Part shown: positions 23,048-32,316 of the stretch, in pieces
Position numbering within the stretch: position 1 is the first letter of the stretch
Layout of the letters: the number at the start of each line of letters is the position of its first letter
Assembly: GCF_018729455.1 (NCBI RefSeq)
Contig: NZ_JAHHZF010000001.1
Coordinates: 440,902 to 504,901 of the forward strand
Origin: Prosthecodimorpha staleyi
GTDB taxonomy: Bacteria; Pseudomonadota; Alphaproteobacteria; Rhizobiales; Ancalomicrobiaceae
Direction of reading: 5' to 3'
Length of the DNA stretch: 64,000 nucleotides
Made by a program: the position numbers and the translations under genes
The notes under the pieces: model-generated
The model's input: only the letters and a program-made list of their open reading frames with translations
What the model was told of the DNA's origin: nothing
Databases searched by the model: none

Positions 23048-23286
23048 GCGCCTTATCCGCAATGCTTTTCGGACGTGTGTTTTAGCTTTGTTCTGCAGCC
23101 CTCGAAGGTCGCGCGAAGCCGGCGCTGGTGGTGGTGCGACCGCGACTCGGAGGCCCTGCCGGCACCCGCCCGCCCCCGGGACGTCGCGGCGCCGGAACGT
23201 CACGTCCCCCGGACGTCACGACGCCGCCCCGCGGCGGCGGGACGGCGTCGGCATTGCGGTGCGACGGCGGACCGTCCGCCGGCAGA

Positions 23287-25746
23287 TCAGAAGCGGATCT
23301 TGGCGCCGAGCCGGGCCGAGCCCCACAGGCTGCCGTCGCGCATCGCGGTGCCGTCGATGCTGGCGGCGACGACCGCGTTGTCGGAGACGGCCGCCTCGAA
23401 GCCGACCGCGCCGTAGGCGCCGAGACCGGTCTTGTCCTTGTCACGGATGCGGAAGCCGGCGCCGCCGAACGATCCGGCCAGATCCGCGCCCTGCCCGCTG
23501 GTCCCGATCACGCCCGCCGTGCCGGTCAGCACCATGCCGGAGCCGACCGCGACCCGGCCGTTCAGCTCGAGCCGGCCTTCGAGGGTGCCGGTGGTGCGGT
23601 CCTTGAAGGTCAGGCGGGTTCCGGCCACGGTCTCGTCGTAGCCGTCGTGGAAGACGGCGATGTAGCGCAGGCGCGCCGCCGGGGTCAGCGTGAAGCCCTG
23701 GAAGGCGATCGCCTGGGAGAGCGCCAGTTGCGGGCTCAGGAAGGTCTGGTCCGGCGAGCTCTTCGCCTTGACGGTGCCCGAGCCGCCGGCCGCCCAGGTG
23801 CGGGTGGTGTCGTCGCGGGTGCGGCCGAGGGTCAGCGAACCGTCGACATCCATGCCGCCGCGCCCGGTCCGGCCGTAGAGGCCGGCGATCATATGGGTCA
23901 GGTCGGAGGATTGCCGCCCGGCCAGGCTCGACGAACCGCCCGCGCCGCCGACGAAGCCGCCGATCCGGGCGCCGCTCGAGAGCGTGCCGTCGATGCCGAA
24001 CAGGCCGCCGGTCCAGCGCGCCGAGAGATTGCGCCCGCTGCCCTCCACGTCGAAGCTGCCGCCGCCGGTGAAGGCCTGGAACCAGGCGCCCTGCCCCGGT
24101 TGCCGCCGGGCCGCGTCGACGCTGTCGAAGGCCGCCGCTGCCCGTCCCCCGGTCGCCGCATAGCCGAGCGCGCCGCCCTGGCTCGACGCAGTGCCGGCCA
24201 ACCGGCCCGCCAGGATGGGATCGATCGCGCCGAACAGAGCCGAGGTCGTATCGACCGGCTTGACGGTTTCGTCGAAGGTCGCGATCCGGGTCTGGGTGAC
24301 GGCGACCGGACCGCGGGCATTGACCGTGACGCCGGTCGTCGAGGCCATGTCGAGGATGCGGTTCTCGCGGGCCAGATTGATGGTATCGGCGCCGCCGCCC
24401 ATGTCGACCAGACCGCCGATCACGGCGCCGCGCCGGATGGTCAGGGTGTCGTCGCCGGTGCCGAGGCCGATGGCGCCGGCCGTGCCGACGATCGCCCCGC
24501 GGGTGTCGATGACGTTGTTGTAGGCGCCGAGGATGCGGACGCCCCAGCCGTCCTTGCCCTCGATCCGGCCGTCGTTGACGAGCGTCGTCGCCGCGACGCC
24601 CGCCCCGCCGGAGCCGTCGTCGATGAGAATGCCGGTATTGGCGCCGGAGATCAGGGCGCCGGCATGGTTGCGGATGCTGCCGCCGCCGGCCGCGATGCCC
24701 TCGGAGCCGTTGGCCAGGCCGCCGCTGTCGACGCCGCCGGCCCCGGTTCCCTTGATCTTGCCGTAGTTCTCGATGGTCGCCACGCCGTCGATGTCGACGC
24801 CGTCGCCGTCGCCGTTATTCGCGGTCGAATCGCCGCCGGTGGCATGCGCATAGGCGTTGCCCGCGCCCGCATAGGCGCCGATGATCGTGCCGTAGTTGAT
24901 CACCGTGCCGGTCCCGTCGCTGCCGACGCCGGAGCCGTTGCGGCCGATGATGGTCGCGCCGGCTTCGTTCTGGACCCAGATGTCGTCGTCGGCGGTGATG
25001 CCGTGGCGGGATCCCGTGATGGTGCCGTAGTTGGTCACCGTCACGCCGAGATTGCCGCCGACATCGATGGCGTCGTGAGCGCTCGGCGCGCCGTTACAGG
25101 CCGAGCCGAGATAGTCCGGGCACTTGGTGTTGACGGCGCCGTAGCTGGCGATGGTGCCGTAGTTGATGATGGCGGTGTTGGCACCGGGCCGCAGGGCATC
25201 GTCGCCGTCGGCACGAATGACCGCGCTGCGGACGGTCGCCGAGCCGTTGGTGATGGTGCCGCCGCCCGTCGAATCGCGCAGGTCCAGCGCCTGGCCGCTG
25301 CCATTGGCCGTACCGATCTGATGGATCGTGCCGAGATTGGTGATCGTGTAGGTGGCGTTGGCATTGACCTTGAGGACGTCGTCGCCGAGCGCCTGGATCA
25401 CGCCGCCCGCGCCATTGGTCACCACCAGTGACAGGGCGGTGCCGCCGTTGTAGCGGATCGCGCGGCCGGTGCCGGTCTGGGCGATGGTGCCGTCGTTGAC
25501 GATGGTCGCCGTGCCGGCGGAATTGGACACCGTGACGGCGACCGTCGAGCCGCCGACCGACAGGATGCCGCCCGCTTCGACCGTACCGGTCTCGCCGGCC
25601 GCGAGGGTCTTGGCGCTGTTGTCGGTGGTCCCGTTCGGCACCGTGAAGGAGGCCGCGCCGACCGGCCCGGCGCCGGCGGCAAGAGCCAGCACGAATAGAG
25701 AGGCGCCGGCCAGCAGGGCCGGCCTGCGCGCGAAGTTCGACGTCAT
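23287..25746 (-). CDS. Autotransporter (type Va) with beta-helix passenger
   Basis: From ATG 25746 the protein has 819 residues. A signal peptide (ARRPALLAGASLFVLALAAG, cleavage near AASF) leads to a passenger of about 500 residues built from repeats of about 20-30 residues containing NYGTI, a pattern of right-handed beta-helix autotransporters. The last ~275 residues, from GQGAWFQAF to the terminal GAKIRF, form the translocator beta-barrel with the C-terminal Phe recognised by the Bam machine. The passenger has a Cys pair (NTKCPDYLGSACN) and many Gly/Asn-rich turns. The frame extends upstream to 26277, but the signal peptide fixes 25746. No protease motif was seen, so adhesion is a guess. 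Confidence 0.88.
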   Translation of the reverse strand: MTSNFARRPALLAGASLFVLALAAGAGPVGAASFTVPNGTTDNSAKTLAAGETGTVEAGGILSVGGSTVAVTVSNSAGTATIVNDGTIAQTGTGRAIRYNGGTALSLVVTNGAGGVIQALGDDVLKVNANATYTITNLGTIHQIGTANGSGQALDLRDSTGGGTITNGSATVRSAVIRADGDDALRPGANTAIINYGTIASYGAVNTKCPDYLGSACNGAPSAHDAIDVGGNLGVTVTNYGTITGSRHGITADDDIWVQNEAGATIIGRNGSGVGSDGTGTVINYGTIIGAYAGAGNAYAHATGGDSTANNGDGDGVDIDGVATIENYGKIKGTGAGGVDSGGLANGSEGIAAGGGSIRNHAGALISGANTGILIDDGSGGAGVAATTLVNDGRIEGKDGWGVRILGAYNNVIDTRGAIVGTAGAIGLGTGDDTLTIRRGAVIGGLVDMGGGADTINLARENRILDMASTTGVTVNARGPVAVTQTRIATFDETVKPVDTTSALFGAIDPILAGRLAGTASSQGGALGYAATGGRAAAAFDSVDAARRQPGQGAWFQAFTGGGSFDVEGSGRNLSARWTGGLFGIDGTLSSGARIGGFVGGAGGSSSLAGRQSSDLTHMIAGLYGRTGRGGMDVDGSLTLGRTRDDTTRTWAAGGSGTVKAKSSPDQTFLSPQLALSQAIAFQGFTLTPAARLRYIAVFHDGYDETVAGTRLTFKDRTTGTLEGRLELNGRVAVGSGMVLTGTAGVIGTSGQGADLAGSFGGAGFRIRDKDKTGLGAYGAVGFEAAVSDNAVVAASIDGTAMRDGSLWGSARLGAKIRF

Positions 25747-25882
25747 GTAACCCCCGACAAATACGACCGATATCAAGATCGGCGCAACCTGCCGGCGCCT
25801 CATGACAGTTGCATAACACAGAGGGCGTTTTGCGCGCGGCTTTGCCGGGCGCGGCATCCATGCAACATGAGGCCGAACGGAG

Positions 25883-26815
25883 ATGCCCAGCCCCATGATC
25901 CTCGCCGACATCCTCGCCCCCTCGCCCGAAGTCGCCGACGCGCTGGCCGCGGGCCGGCCGGTGGTGGCACTGGAATCGACCATCGTCAGCCACGGCCTGC
26001 CCTGGCCGGGCAATCTGGAGACCGCCCAGGCGATCGAGGCGACCGTTCGGGCAGGCGGCGCCGTGCCGGCGACCATCGCGGTCCTGGACGGCCGGCTGCG
26101 GATCGGGCTGGAGCCGGACGATCTTGCCCGGCTCGCACGAGCCGATGGGGTGATGAAGCTCTCCCGCGCCGATCTCGCCTTCGCGGTCGCGACCGGACGG
26201 CCGGGTGCGACAACGGTCGCGGCGACCATGATCGCCGCGCGCCTCGCCGGCATCCGCGTCTTCGCGACCGGCGGCATCGGCGGGGTTCATCGCGGCGCCG
26301 AGGCGAGCTTCGACATCTCCGCCGATCTGCAGGAACTGGCCCGCAGCGAGGTGGCGGTGGTCTCGGCCGGCGCCAAGGCGATCCTCGACCTGCCCAAGAC
26401 GCTGGAAGTGCTGGAGACGCTCGGCGTGCCGGTGGTCGGCTGGAAGACGGACGATTTCCCGGCCTTCTGGTCGCGCCGCTCCGGCCTGCCCGCACCGCTG
26501 CGGGTCGACGACGCGCCGACCCTGGCGCGGTTCATGGCGGCGCGGCGCGCGCTCGGGCTCGGCGGCGGGCTGCTGGTGGCCAATCCGGTGCCGCCGGCCG
26601 ACGAGATCGACGCCGACGAGATGGCCGGCCATATCGCCGGCGCCCAGGCCGAGGCCGAGCGCGCCGGAATCCGGGCCAAGGCGGTGACGCCGTTCCTGCT
26701 GGCGCACATCCTCGAATCGACCGGCGGGCGCAGCCTGGCCACCAACCGCGCGCTGGTGCTGAACAATGCGGCCGTCGCGGCCGAGATCGCCGTCGCACTC
26801 GCCGCGGAGGCCTGA
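25883..26815 (+). CDS. psuG: Pseudouridine-5'-phosphate glycosidase
   Basis: Encodes 310 residues, the family length. PsuG splits pseudouridine 5'-phosphate into uracil and ribose 5-phosphate with manganese in nucleoside salvage. VALESTIVSHGLPWPGNLETA at the N-terminus, GATTVAATMIAARLAGIRVFATGGIGGVHRGAE (pieces of the central motif) and LLVANPVPPADEID are family hallmarks. Two ATGs are possible, 25883 and 25895; GGAG is closest to the first. No pseudouridine kinase (psuK) gene lies beside it, which is unusual, so the kinase may be elsewhere. It is divergent from the autotransporter. Confidence 0.95.
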   Translation: MPSPMILADILAPSPEVADALAAGRPVVALESTIVSHGLPWPGNLETAQAIEATVRAGGAVPATIAVLDGRLRIGLEPDDLARLARADGVMKLSRADLAFAVATGRPGATTVAATMIAARLAGIRVFATGGIGGVHRGAEASFDISADLQELARSEVAVVSAGAKAILDLPKTLEVLETLGVPVVGWKTDDFPAFWSRRSGLPAPLRVDDAPTLARFMAARRALGLGGGLLVANPVPPADEIDADEMAGHIAGAQAEAERAGIRAKAVTPFLLAHILESTGGRSLATNRALVLNNAAVAAEIAVALAAEA

Positions 26816-27038
26816 CCCGCCGGCTCGGCCGCCGACGACGCCGTCCTATGCAATCCCGCGCGATTGACCGAGCCGGCCCGGCATGCTCGCATCCGCTCCG
26901 GAGCGCCGGACGAACCGGCGCGCAGGATGCGGCGCCATGCGGGAGACCAGACCGCAGCGCCGCCTCGAAACGGAGGCCGCCTGTCGGGGCTCGGGCTGTT
27001 CCCGGCCGCCGCCGCGGCCTCGCAAGGGAGGACAACGC

Positions 27039-28124
27039 ATGAAACGCAGACAGTTCCTGACCGCCGCCGGCGCCGGCGCGGCATCGATGGTCGCCGCTCC
27101 GGCGATCGCCCAGACCGCCCCGGCGATCAAGTGGCGGTTGACCTCCAGTTTCCCCAAGCAGCTCGACACGATCTACGGCACCGCGCTGATCTTCTCGAAA
27201 TATGTCGCCGAGGCGACCGACGGAAAGTTCGACATCCAGTGCTTCGCGGCCGGCGAACTGGTGCCGGGCCTCGCCGCCCTCGATGCGGTCTCCAATGCCA
27301 CGGTCGAATGCGCGCAGACGCCGACCTATTTCTACATCGGCAAGGATCCGACGCTCGGCTACGGCACCGGCATGCCCTTCGGCCTCAATGCCCGCCAGCA
27401 GCATTCCTGGTGGCATTTCGCCGGCGGCGGCGACCTGATCAACGAAGCGCTGGCCAAGTTCAACACCATCGCGATGCCGATCGGCAATTCCGGCTGCCAG
27501 ATGGGCGGCTTCTTCCGCAAGGAGATCCGCGAGGTCGCCGATCTGAGCGGCCTGAAGTTCCGTGTCGGCGGCTATGGCGGCCGGGTGCTGGCCAAGCTCG
27601 GCGTGGTCCCGCAGCAGGTCGCCCCCGGGGACATCTATCCGGCGCTGGAGCGCGGCACGCTGGACGCGGCCGAGTTCGTCGGCCCTTATGACGACGAGAA
27701 GCTCGGCCTGCACAAGATCGCGAAATACTACTACTATCCGGGCTTCTGGGAGGGCGGCGCGATGATGCATCTGTGCATCAATCTCGCCAAGTGGAACGAG
27801 TTGCCGAAACACTACCAGGCGATCGTCCGCAACGCTGCCGAGGCCGCCAACAACTGGATGCTGGCCAAGTATGACGCCGTCAACGCGCCGGCGCTGAAGC
27901 GCATCGTTGCCGGCGGCGGCGAACTGAAGGGCTTCCCGCTTCCGGTCATGGAGGCGGCCCTCAAGGCGACCAACGAACTCAATGCCGAGATCGCGGCCAC
28001 CAACCCGCTGTTCAAGAAGACCATGGAAAGCCACGACGCCTATCGCGGCGACGTGCTGCAATGGTGGCAGGTCGGCGAACTGCAATTCGACACGCTGATG
28101 GTGCGCACGCGCGGACGCGGTTGA
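27039..28124 (+). CDS. TRAP transporter solute-binding protein (TakP/DctP type)
   Basis: A 361-residue periplasmic binding protein. The signal MKRRQFLTAAGAGAASM has a twin-Arg start, suggesting Tat export; AQTAPA is the cleavage region. The mature protein fits the DctP/TakP subfamily: WRLTSSFPKQLDTIYGTA, then FRVGGYGGRVLAKLGVVPQQVAPGDIYPAL, then DAAEFVGPYDD (Arg and Glu of the family carboxylate site lie in the FRVGGYGGR and AEFVGP elements). Members bind 2-oxo acids or other carboxylates. SD GGGAGG lies 8 bases before ATG 27039. No permease subunits (DctQ/DctM) are adjacent, so it is an orphan; the next gene is convergent. Confidence 0.92.
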   Translation: MKRRQFLTAAGAGAASMVAAPAIAQTAPAIKWRLTSSFPKQLDTIYGTALIFSKYVAEATDGKFDIQCFAAGELVPGLAALDAVSNATVECAQTPTYFYIGKDPTLGYGTGMPFGLNARQQHSWWHFAGGGDLINEALAKFNTIAMPIGNSGCQMGGFFRKEIREVADLSGLKFRVGGYGGRVLAKLGVVPQQVAPGDIYPALERGTLDAAEFVGPYDDEKLGLHKIAKYYYYPGFWEGGAMMHLCINLAKWNELPKHYQAIVRNAAEAANNWMLAKYDAVNAPALKRIVAGGGELKGFPLPVMEAALKATNELNAEIAATNPLFKKTMESHDAYRGDVLQWWQVGELQFDTLMVRTRGRG

Positions 28125-28267
28125 TCGGATCGACGCGCCGAAGGCCGGCGGCGGCCTGGTCGCCGCCGGCCCCCTTCAGGGGACGCCGACGGTTCGCCGA
28201 AGACCGCAGCCCCGACCACAACGGCCGGCACCCTGGCCGCCCCCGGCCGGACACCCGCGTCCGGCCG

Positions 28268-29206
28268 TCATGCGTCCGGCGGGACGGCCCCCTTGCGCTC
28301 GACGATCATCCGGTACTGCTCCGGCTCGCGATGCCGGGCGAAATTGAACACCGTCTCCTTGTAGGAGCGTGTCCAGTCCAGATCGCAGCGCGCCAGGATC
28401 AGCTCGTCGCCGAGCGTGCTGGCGCGGGCGATCACCTCCCCGGTCGGGGCGACGATGACCGAGCCGCCGATCAGTTCGCAGCCCTCCTCGATGCCCGCCT
28501 TGGCGACGCCGACCACGAAGGTGCCGTTCTGATAGGCACCCGCCTGCATCACGAGCGCATTGTGGAAGTCGCCGAGGGCATCGTGATCGGGGGCCGGCGG
28601 GTTGTGCCGCGGCGTGTTGTAGCCGAGCAGGATCATCTCGACCCCCTGCAGGCCCATCACCCGGTAGCTTTCCGGCCAGCGCCGGTCGTTGCAGATCATC
28701 TGCCCGACAAGGCCGCCGAGGGCGCGCACGACCGGCCAGCCGAGATCGCCGACCTCGAAATAGCGCTTCTCCAGATGCTGGAAGGCCCGCCAGGGCTCGT
28801 GCTCGGCATGGCCGGGCAGATGGATCTTGCGGTACTTGTGCAGGATGCGTCCGTCCGGGCCGACCAGAATCTGGGTATTGAAGCGCCGCGTCCGGCCGGC
28901 CTCCTCGACCCGCTCGGCATAACCGAACGAGATGGCGAGACCGAAGCAGGCCGCCGCTTCGAACAAGGGGGCGGTCTCGGCCGACGGCATGGCGCTTTCG
29001 AAGAACTGGTCGATCTCGGCCTGGTCGGTCATGAACCAGCGCGGAAAGAAGGTCGTCAGCGTCAGTTCCGGGAAGACGACCAGATCGGCGCCGTGGCGAT
29101 GCGCCTCGGCCATCAGGGCGATCATGCGCGCGACCACCGCGGACCGGCTGTCGGAACGCTGGATCGGCCCCATCTGGGCGCCCGCGACGGTCACGATACG
29201 GCTCAC
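28268..29206 (-). CDS. Nitrilase-superfamily hydrolase, N-carbamoyl-D-amino-acid-hydrolase-like
   Basis: A 312-residue enzyme with the nitrilase catalytic triad: Glu in FPELTLTTFFPRW, Lys in YRKIHLPGH, and Cys in MICNDRRWPE, the last being the exact motif of N-carbamoyl-D-amino-acid hydrolases. Those enzymes release CO2 and ammonia from N-carbamoyl amino acids in hydantoin or beta-ureido metabolism, in the cytoplasm. GTG at 29206 is the start: GGGGAGA lies 7 bases before it and the frame then opens SRIVTVAGAQMGP. The frame continues to 29398 but lacks family content. No hydantoinase gene is nearby, so the natural substrate is uncertain. Confidence 0.92.
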   Translation of the reverse strand: MSRIVTVAGAQMGPIQRSDSRSAVVARMIALMAEAHRHGADLVVFPELTLTTFFPRWFMTDQAEIDQFFESAMPSAETAPLFEAAACFGLAISFGYAERVEEAGRTRRFNTQILVGPDGRILHKYRKIHLPGHAEHEPWRAFQHLEKRYFEVGDLGWPVVRALGGLVGQMICNDRRWPESYRVMGLQGVEMILLGYNTPRHNPPAPDHDALGDFHNALVMQAGAYQNGTFVVGVAKAGIEEGCELIGGSVIVAPTGEVIARASTLGDELILARCDLDWTRSYKETVFNFARHREPEQYRMIVERKGAVPPDA

Positions 29207-29443
29207 GTTCCGATCTCCCCTGCGCTCGTCGGTCCGGTCTCTGTCCGGATCGCCATCCGGATGCGGCCACATCGGCCCGGCATCGCGATGCGGTCTGGAA
29301 TGCAGGTTCCGGACCAGATGCACCGGCCGGCATCCCCGTTGCCTGGGACCCGGCATCGCGCGGTCGCCCTTCCCACGGCCGAACCGATCGACCACCATGG
29401 CGCTGCGCGAGGTCGCCCCGTCGGGTCACCCGGGAGAGACAAC

Positions 29444-30580
29444 ATGTTCGGGTCCAGTCTGACGCTGTTCCGTGTGTTCGGCATCGAGATCAAGGTCAAT
29501 CTCAGCTGGGCCTTCATTGCCCTCCTGATCGCCTGGTCTCTGGCGAGCGGCACCTTCCCGGACATGCACGAAGGCCTCGCCAAGGCGACCTACTGGGCGA
29601 TGGGCATCCTCGCCGTGGTCGGCATCTTCTTCTCGATCCTGCTGCACGAACTGGCGCATTCGCTGGTGGCGCTGAAGCACGGCATCCCGATGCGCGGCAT
29701 CACGCTGCATCTCTTCGGCGGGGCCGCCGAGATGGAGGCCGAGCCGACCAGCGCCCGCGCCGAATTCCTGATGGCGATCGCCGGCCCGGCTTCCAGCGTC
29801 GCGATCGGCCTCATCCTGCGCCTCGTCTTGTGGGCGAGCGGGCTCGGCGGCGACGACCCGGCCGGCATCCTGCTGCGCTACCTCGCCACCCTCAATTTCA
29901 TTCTGGCGGCCTTCAACATGCTGCCGGCCTTCCCGCTCGACGGCGGCCGGGTGCTGCGCGCCGCGCTCTGGGCCCGATCCGGCGACCGCGCCGCGGCGAC
30001 CCGGACCGCGGCCAAGATCGGCGGCGCGATCGGCTTCGGCATCGCCGGCTTCGGCATCGTGGAGATTCTGGCCGGAGCCTTCGGCGGCGGCCTGTGGCTG
30101 GTGCTGATCGGCTTCTTCATCCGCTCCGCCGCCCAGACGGCCGAGATCGACCTGGCCGCCCGCTCGGTCTTCACCGGCCACGCGGTCGCCGACTATATGG
30201 CCACGGACCTGATCACGGTCGGGCCGAACATGGCCGTCAGCGACTTCCTGGAGACCGTGGTCTACCGGTCGCGCCACGCCGCCTATCCGGTGGTCGACGG
30301 CGCCGGCGCGGCCCGCGGCCTGGTCCAGGTCGGCAGCCTGCACAGGCTCCCGCGCGAGGACTGGGCGACGACCCCGATCCTTTCTCTGATGGACCCGGCC
30401 TCGCCGGAGACCACCGTCGGCCCGGATCGTCCGGCCGTCGATGCGCTCGAGCAGATGCAGCGGACCGGACAGGGCCGGCTGCTGGTCGTCGCCGACGGCA
30501 GGCTGGTCGGCCTTCTGACACTGAAGGACCTGCTGGAGACCCTGAGCCTGCGGATGCAGTTCGACCGCCCGGCGAAATGA
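29444..30580 (+). CDS. Site-2-protease-family (M50B) membrane protease with CBS domains
   Basis: A 378-residue intramembrane zinc metalloprotease. Zinc ligands are HELAH (residues 68-72) in the second membrane segment and Asp166 in NMLPAFPLDGGRVLRA. A GGAAEMEAEPTSA loop follows the first motif. Six hydrophobic segments end near residue 225, after which two CBS domains (VADYMATDLITVGPNM and the second half to LKDLLETL) form a cytosolic regulatory unit. Bacterial members of this CBS subgroup cleave sigma regulators or peptides, but a substrate cannot be named. ATG 29444 is preceded by GGGAGAG 5 bases away. It diverges from the carbamoylase gene. Confidence 0.93.
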   Translation: MFGSSLTLFRVFGIEIKVNLSWAFIALLIAWSLASGTFPDMHEGLAKATYWAMGILAVVGIFFSILLHELAHSLVALKHGIPMRGITLHLFGGAAEMEAEPTSARAEFLMAIAGPASSVAIGLILRLVLWASGLGGDDPAGILLRYLATLNFILAAFNMLPAFPLDGGRVLRAALWARSGDRAAATRTAAKIGGAIGFGIAGFGIVEILAGAFGGGLWLVLIGFFIRSAAQTAEIDLAARSVFTGHAVADYMATDLITVGPNMAVSDFLETVVYRSRHAAYPVVDGAGAARGLVQVGSLHRLPREDWATTPILSLMDPASPETTVGPDRPAVDALEQMQRTGQGRLLVVADGRLVGLLTLKDLLETLSLRMQFDRPAK

Positions 30581-30613
30581 CCGCCGGCCGGATCGGCACC
30601 GGCGCCCGGCCGA

Positions 30614-30991
30614 TCATTCCGGCCGGCAGACCGCCAGCCGGACCGGTTCGTCGGCGGCGAGCCCGGGGATCAGATCAGATGGCGCCGTGCAGGCGTGGTG
30701 CGAGCAGAGCCGCCAGTCCGCGACGGCCCCGGAGCGCGCGAGGCTCAGGACCGCCTGCGGCGGCAGGTCCGGCCGCCACACCCACCAGCCGTCGACGAGC
30801 CGCGCCTCCGGCCCCGGCTCCATGCCGGCGCCCGATCCCTTGACGCGGGCTTCCAGCGCCACGAGCCCGGCCGGCGTCGCCGCCCAGGTCTCGCGCCACT
30901 CGACCTTCTCGACCGAATGCGTCCAGACCAGCGTCACCAGTTCGGCGGCGGCGACCGCCGAGCGGGTGCCGGCGAGGAGGCAGATCGGCAT
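30614..30991 (-). CDS. DUF1850-domain protein (copy 1)
   Basis: A 125-residue protein of the DUF1850 family: it has the WTHSVEKVEWRETW segment, the VKGSGAGMEPGPEARL segment and WWVWRP, which I know from family members found beside TAXI-type TRAP transporters. Function unproven; such proteins are usually periplasmic or membrane associated, yet only a short hydrophobic N-terminus (MPICLLAGTRSAVAAAELVTLVW) is seen. AAGGGAG lies 6 bases before the ATG. The next gene upstream (31081-31467) is a divergent paralogue on the same strand, and they probably share a transcript. Convergent with the M50 gene. Confidence 0.85.
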   Translation of the reverse strand: MPICLLAGTRSAVAAAELVTLVWTHSVEKVEWRETWAATPAGLVALEARVKGSGAGMEPGPEARLVDGWWVWRPDLPPQAVLSLARSGAVADWRLCSHHACTAPSDLIPGLAADEPVRLAVCRPE

Positions 30992-31080
30992 GGTCGGCTC
31001 CCTTTGGCCGGACGGCTCATGTCGTCACGGGCTTCTGCGCGGACCCGGCCGGATCGAGGCCGGGATGCCCCGCCCCAGAA

Positions 31081-31467
31081 TCACGGCACCGCGTCGGCCT
31101 TGCAAGGCACGGCCGTCACGTCGCGCCCCTCGGGCACGCCGGTCAGTTCGGCGAGCGGCTTGCATGTGCCGTCCCAGCAGACCTTCCAGTCGCGCGTGCC
31201 CGGATCGGCGCCGAAGCTGACCACCGGAAAGGCGCGCCGCGCTGTCCGCCAGACGAACCAGTCGCCCTCGCGCTGCGCACCCGGCAGCGGCGCCTCGGCA
31301 TCGGCGCTCATCGCCCTGGCCTTCAATTCGCCCGAGACGATGGCGCCCGGCGCGCCGTGATAGGCCCGTTGCCATTCCGCGCCCGTCGCCGCGATCGTCC
31401 AGGAGACCGAGAAGAGTTCGGCGGTAACGACGGCGACCTTCGCGCCGCCGACGAGGCAGATCGGCAT
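31081..31467 (-). CDS. DUF1850-like protein (copy 2, divergent)
   Basis: A 128-residue protein that aligns by eye with the DUF1850 gene downstream: both begin MPICL, keep V-W near residue 22, E-W about ten residues on, and DW-x2-C toward the end (DWKVCWDGTCK here, DWRLCSHHAC there). Otherwise it has diverged, losing the His of the THSVEK segment. GGGAGG lies 7 bases before ATG 31467; the frame stays open five codons further upstream. The pair looks like a tandem duplication. No TRAP permease lies nearby, and function is unknown. Confidence 0.72.
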   Translation of the reverse strand: MPICLVGGAKVAVVTAELFSVSWTIAATGAEWQRAYHGAPGAIVSGELKARAMSADAEAPLPGAQREGDWFVWRTARRAFPVVSFGADPGTRDWKVCWDGTCKPLAELTGVPEGRDVTAVPCKADAVP

Positions 31468-31687
31468 GCTTGTTCCTCCCATGCAAAACCCGGCGGACTG
31501 GGCGCCGAACCGGCGGCCCGCCCGTCTTGTCGTTCGCAGCGAGGATTACGGCTTTCGGAACGGCGGATTCATGACGCATTCAGCCGCAGGCCTGCAGGGT
31601 CCCGACAGGACCGGCGTCGGGCCGGCGGTTTAGGACGGACCGCCGGAGCTCCGACGCCGCATCGCCCCACCGGAGACAGACCCGATC

Positions 31688-32302
31688 ATGTCCCTCGCCC
31701 GCCCGCTTTCCGTCCTCACCGCCACCTGCCTGTCGGGCCTTGCCGCCGCTACGCTGGCCGGGACCGCCGCCCACGCCGAAGTGCGCGAGCAGCGCCCGCC
31801 CTGTACGCCGAGCGCCACGGCCAGCTGTCTGCCCCTGACGATCACGCTCGCGGCGCCCGACGGCTGGCGCGAGGATGTCGCCGAAAGCGGCCGGCGCGGC
31901 GTGCAGGTGTTCCTGCCCAAAGGCAGCAGCTTCCGTGACGCGCCGGCGCTGATCTACGCCAAGGTGCGCCCGAATGCGTCTGGCGTCGACCTGAAGGCCT
32001 GGCTGGCCAATTCCAACGCCAAATGGGTCGTGGCCCATCCGGATGCGCGCATCGAGCCGATCGAGACGGTCGCGGCGCGTCCGGGCATCGGCACGGTGGC
32101 GATCGAGCGCTACGTCTCGCCGAGCCTGCGCGACCAGCCGGCCGAATTGAGCGCGACCTTCTTCGAGAGCGCGCCGGACGGCCGCTCCTATTCGGTCCAG
32201 CTGGTCCTGTCCGGCCTCTCGGAGAAGGCCGTCGCCGGTGCCGTGCCGGCCTTCAAGGCCATGCTGGCGAGCTATGCGGGCGCGAACCCGACCCGGCCGT
32301 GA
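31688..32302 (+). CDS. Exported hypothetical protein, paralogue of the next gene
   Basis: A 204-residue protein of unknown function. A signal peptide (ARPLSVLTATCLSGLAAATL, then AHA|E) targets it to the periplasm. The mature part starts with a Cys pair (PPCTPSATASC), then APDGWREDVAESGRRGVQVFLP and a domain of about 150 residues with mixed strands and helices. The following gene encodes a protein of the same plan, with PEGWVEDRASGQRNEIVVLLP at the equivalent place, so the two are paralogues in a two-gene unit separated by 14 bases. No motif points to an activity. Confidence 0.7.
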   Translation: MSLARPLSVLTATCLSGLAAATLAGTAAHAEVREQRPPCTPSATASCLPLTITLAAPDGWREDVAESGRRGVQVFLPKGSSFRDAPALIYAKVRPNASGVDLKAWLANSNAKWVVAHPDARIEPIETVAARPGIGTVAIERYVSPSLRDQPAELSATFFESAPDGRSYSVQLVLSGLSEKAVAGAVPAFKAMLASYAGANPTRP

Positions 32303-32316
32303 GGAGATCGCCGATC

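Noticed and set aside
23128-25431. 767-residue plus-strand frame opposite the autotransporter
   Set aside because: It is antisense to the repeat-rich passenger, low in complexity, and lacks recognisable motifs; the minus-strand protein has signal peptide, repeats and barrel.
23287-25746. Repeats in the autotransporter gene taken for a CRISPR array or DNA tandem repeat
   Set aside because: The repeats are protein-level, degenerate at DNA level and fully coding; there are no constant 28-37-base repeats with unique spacers.
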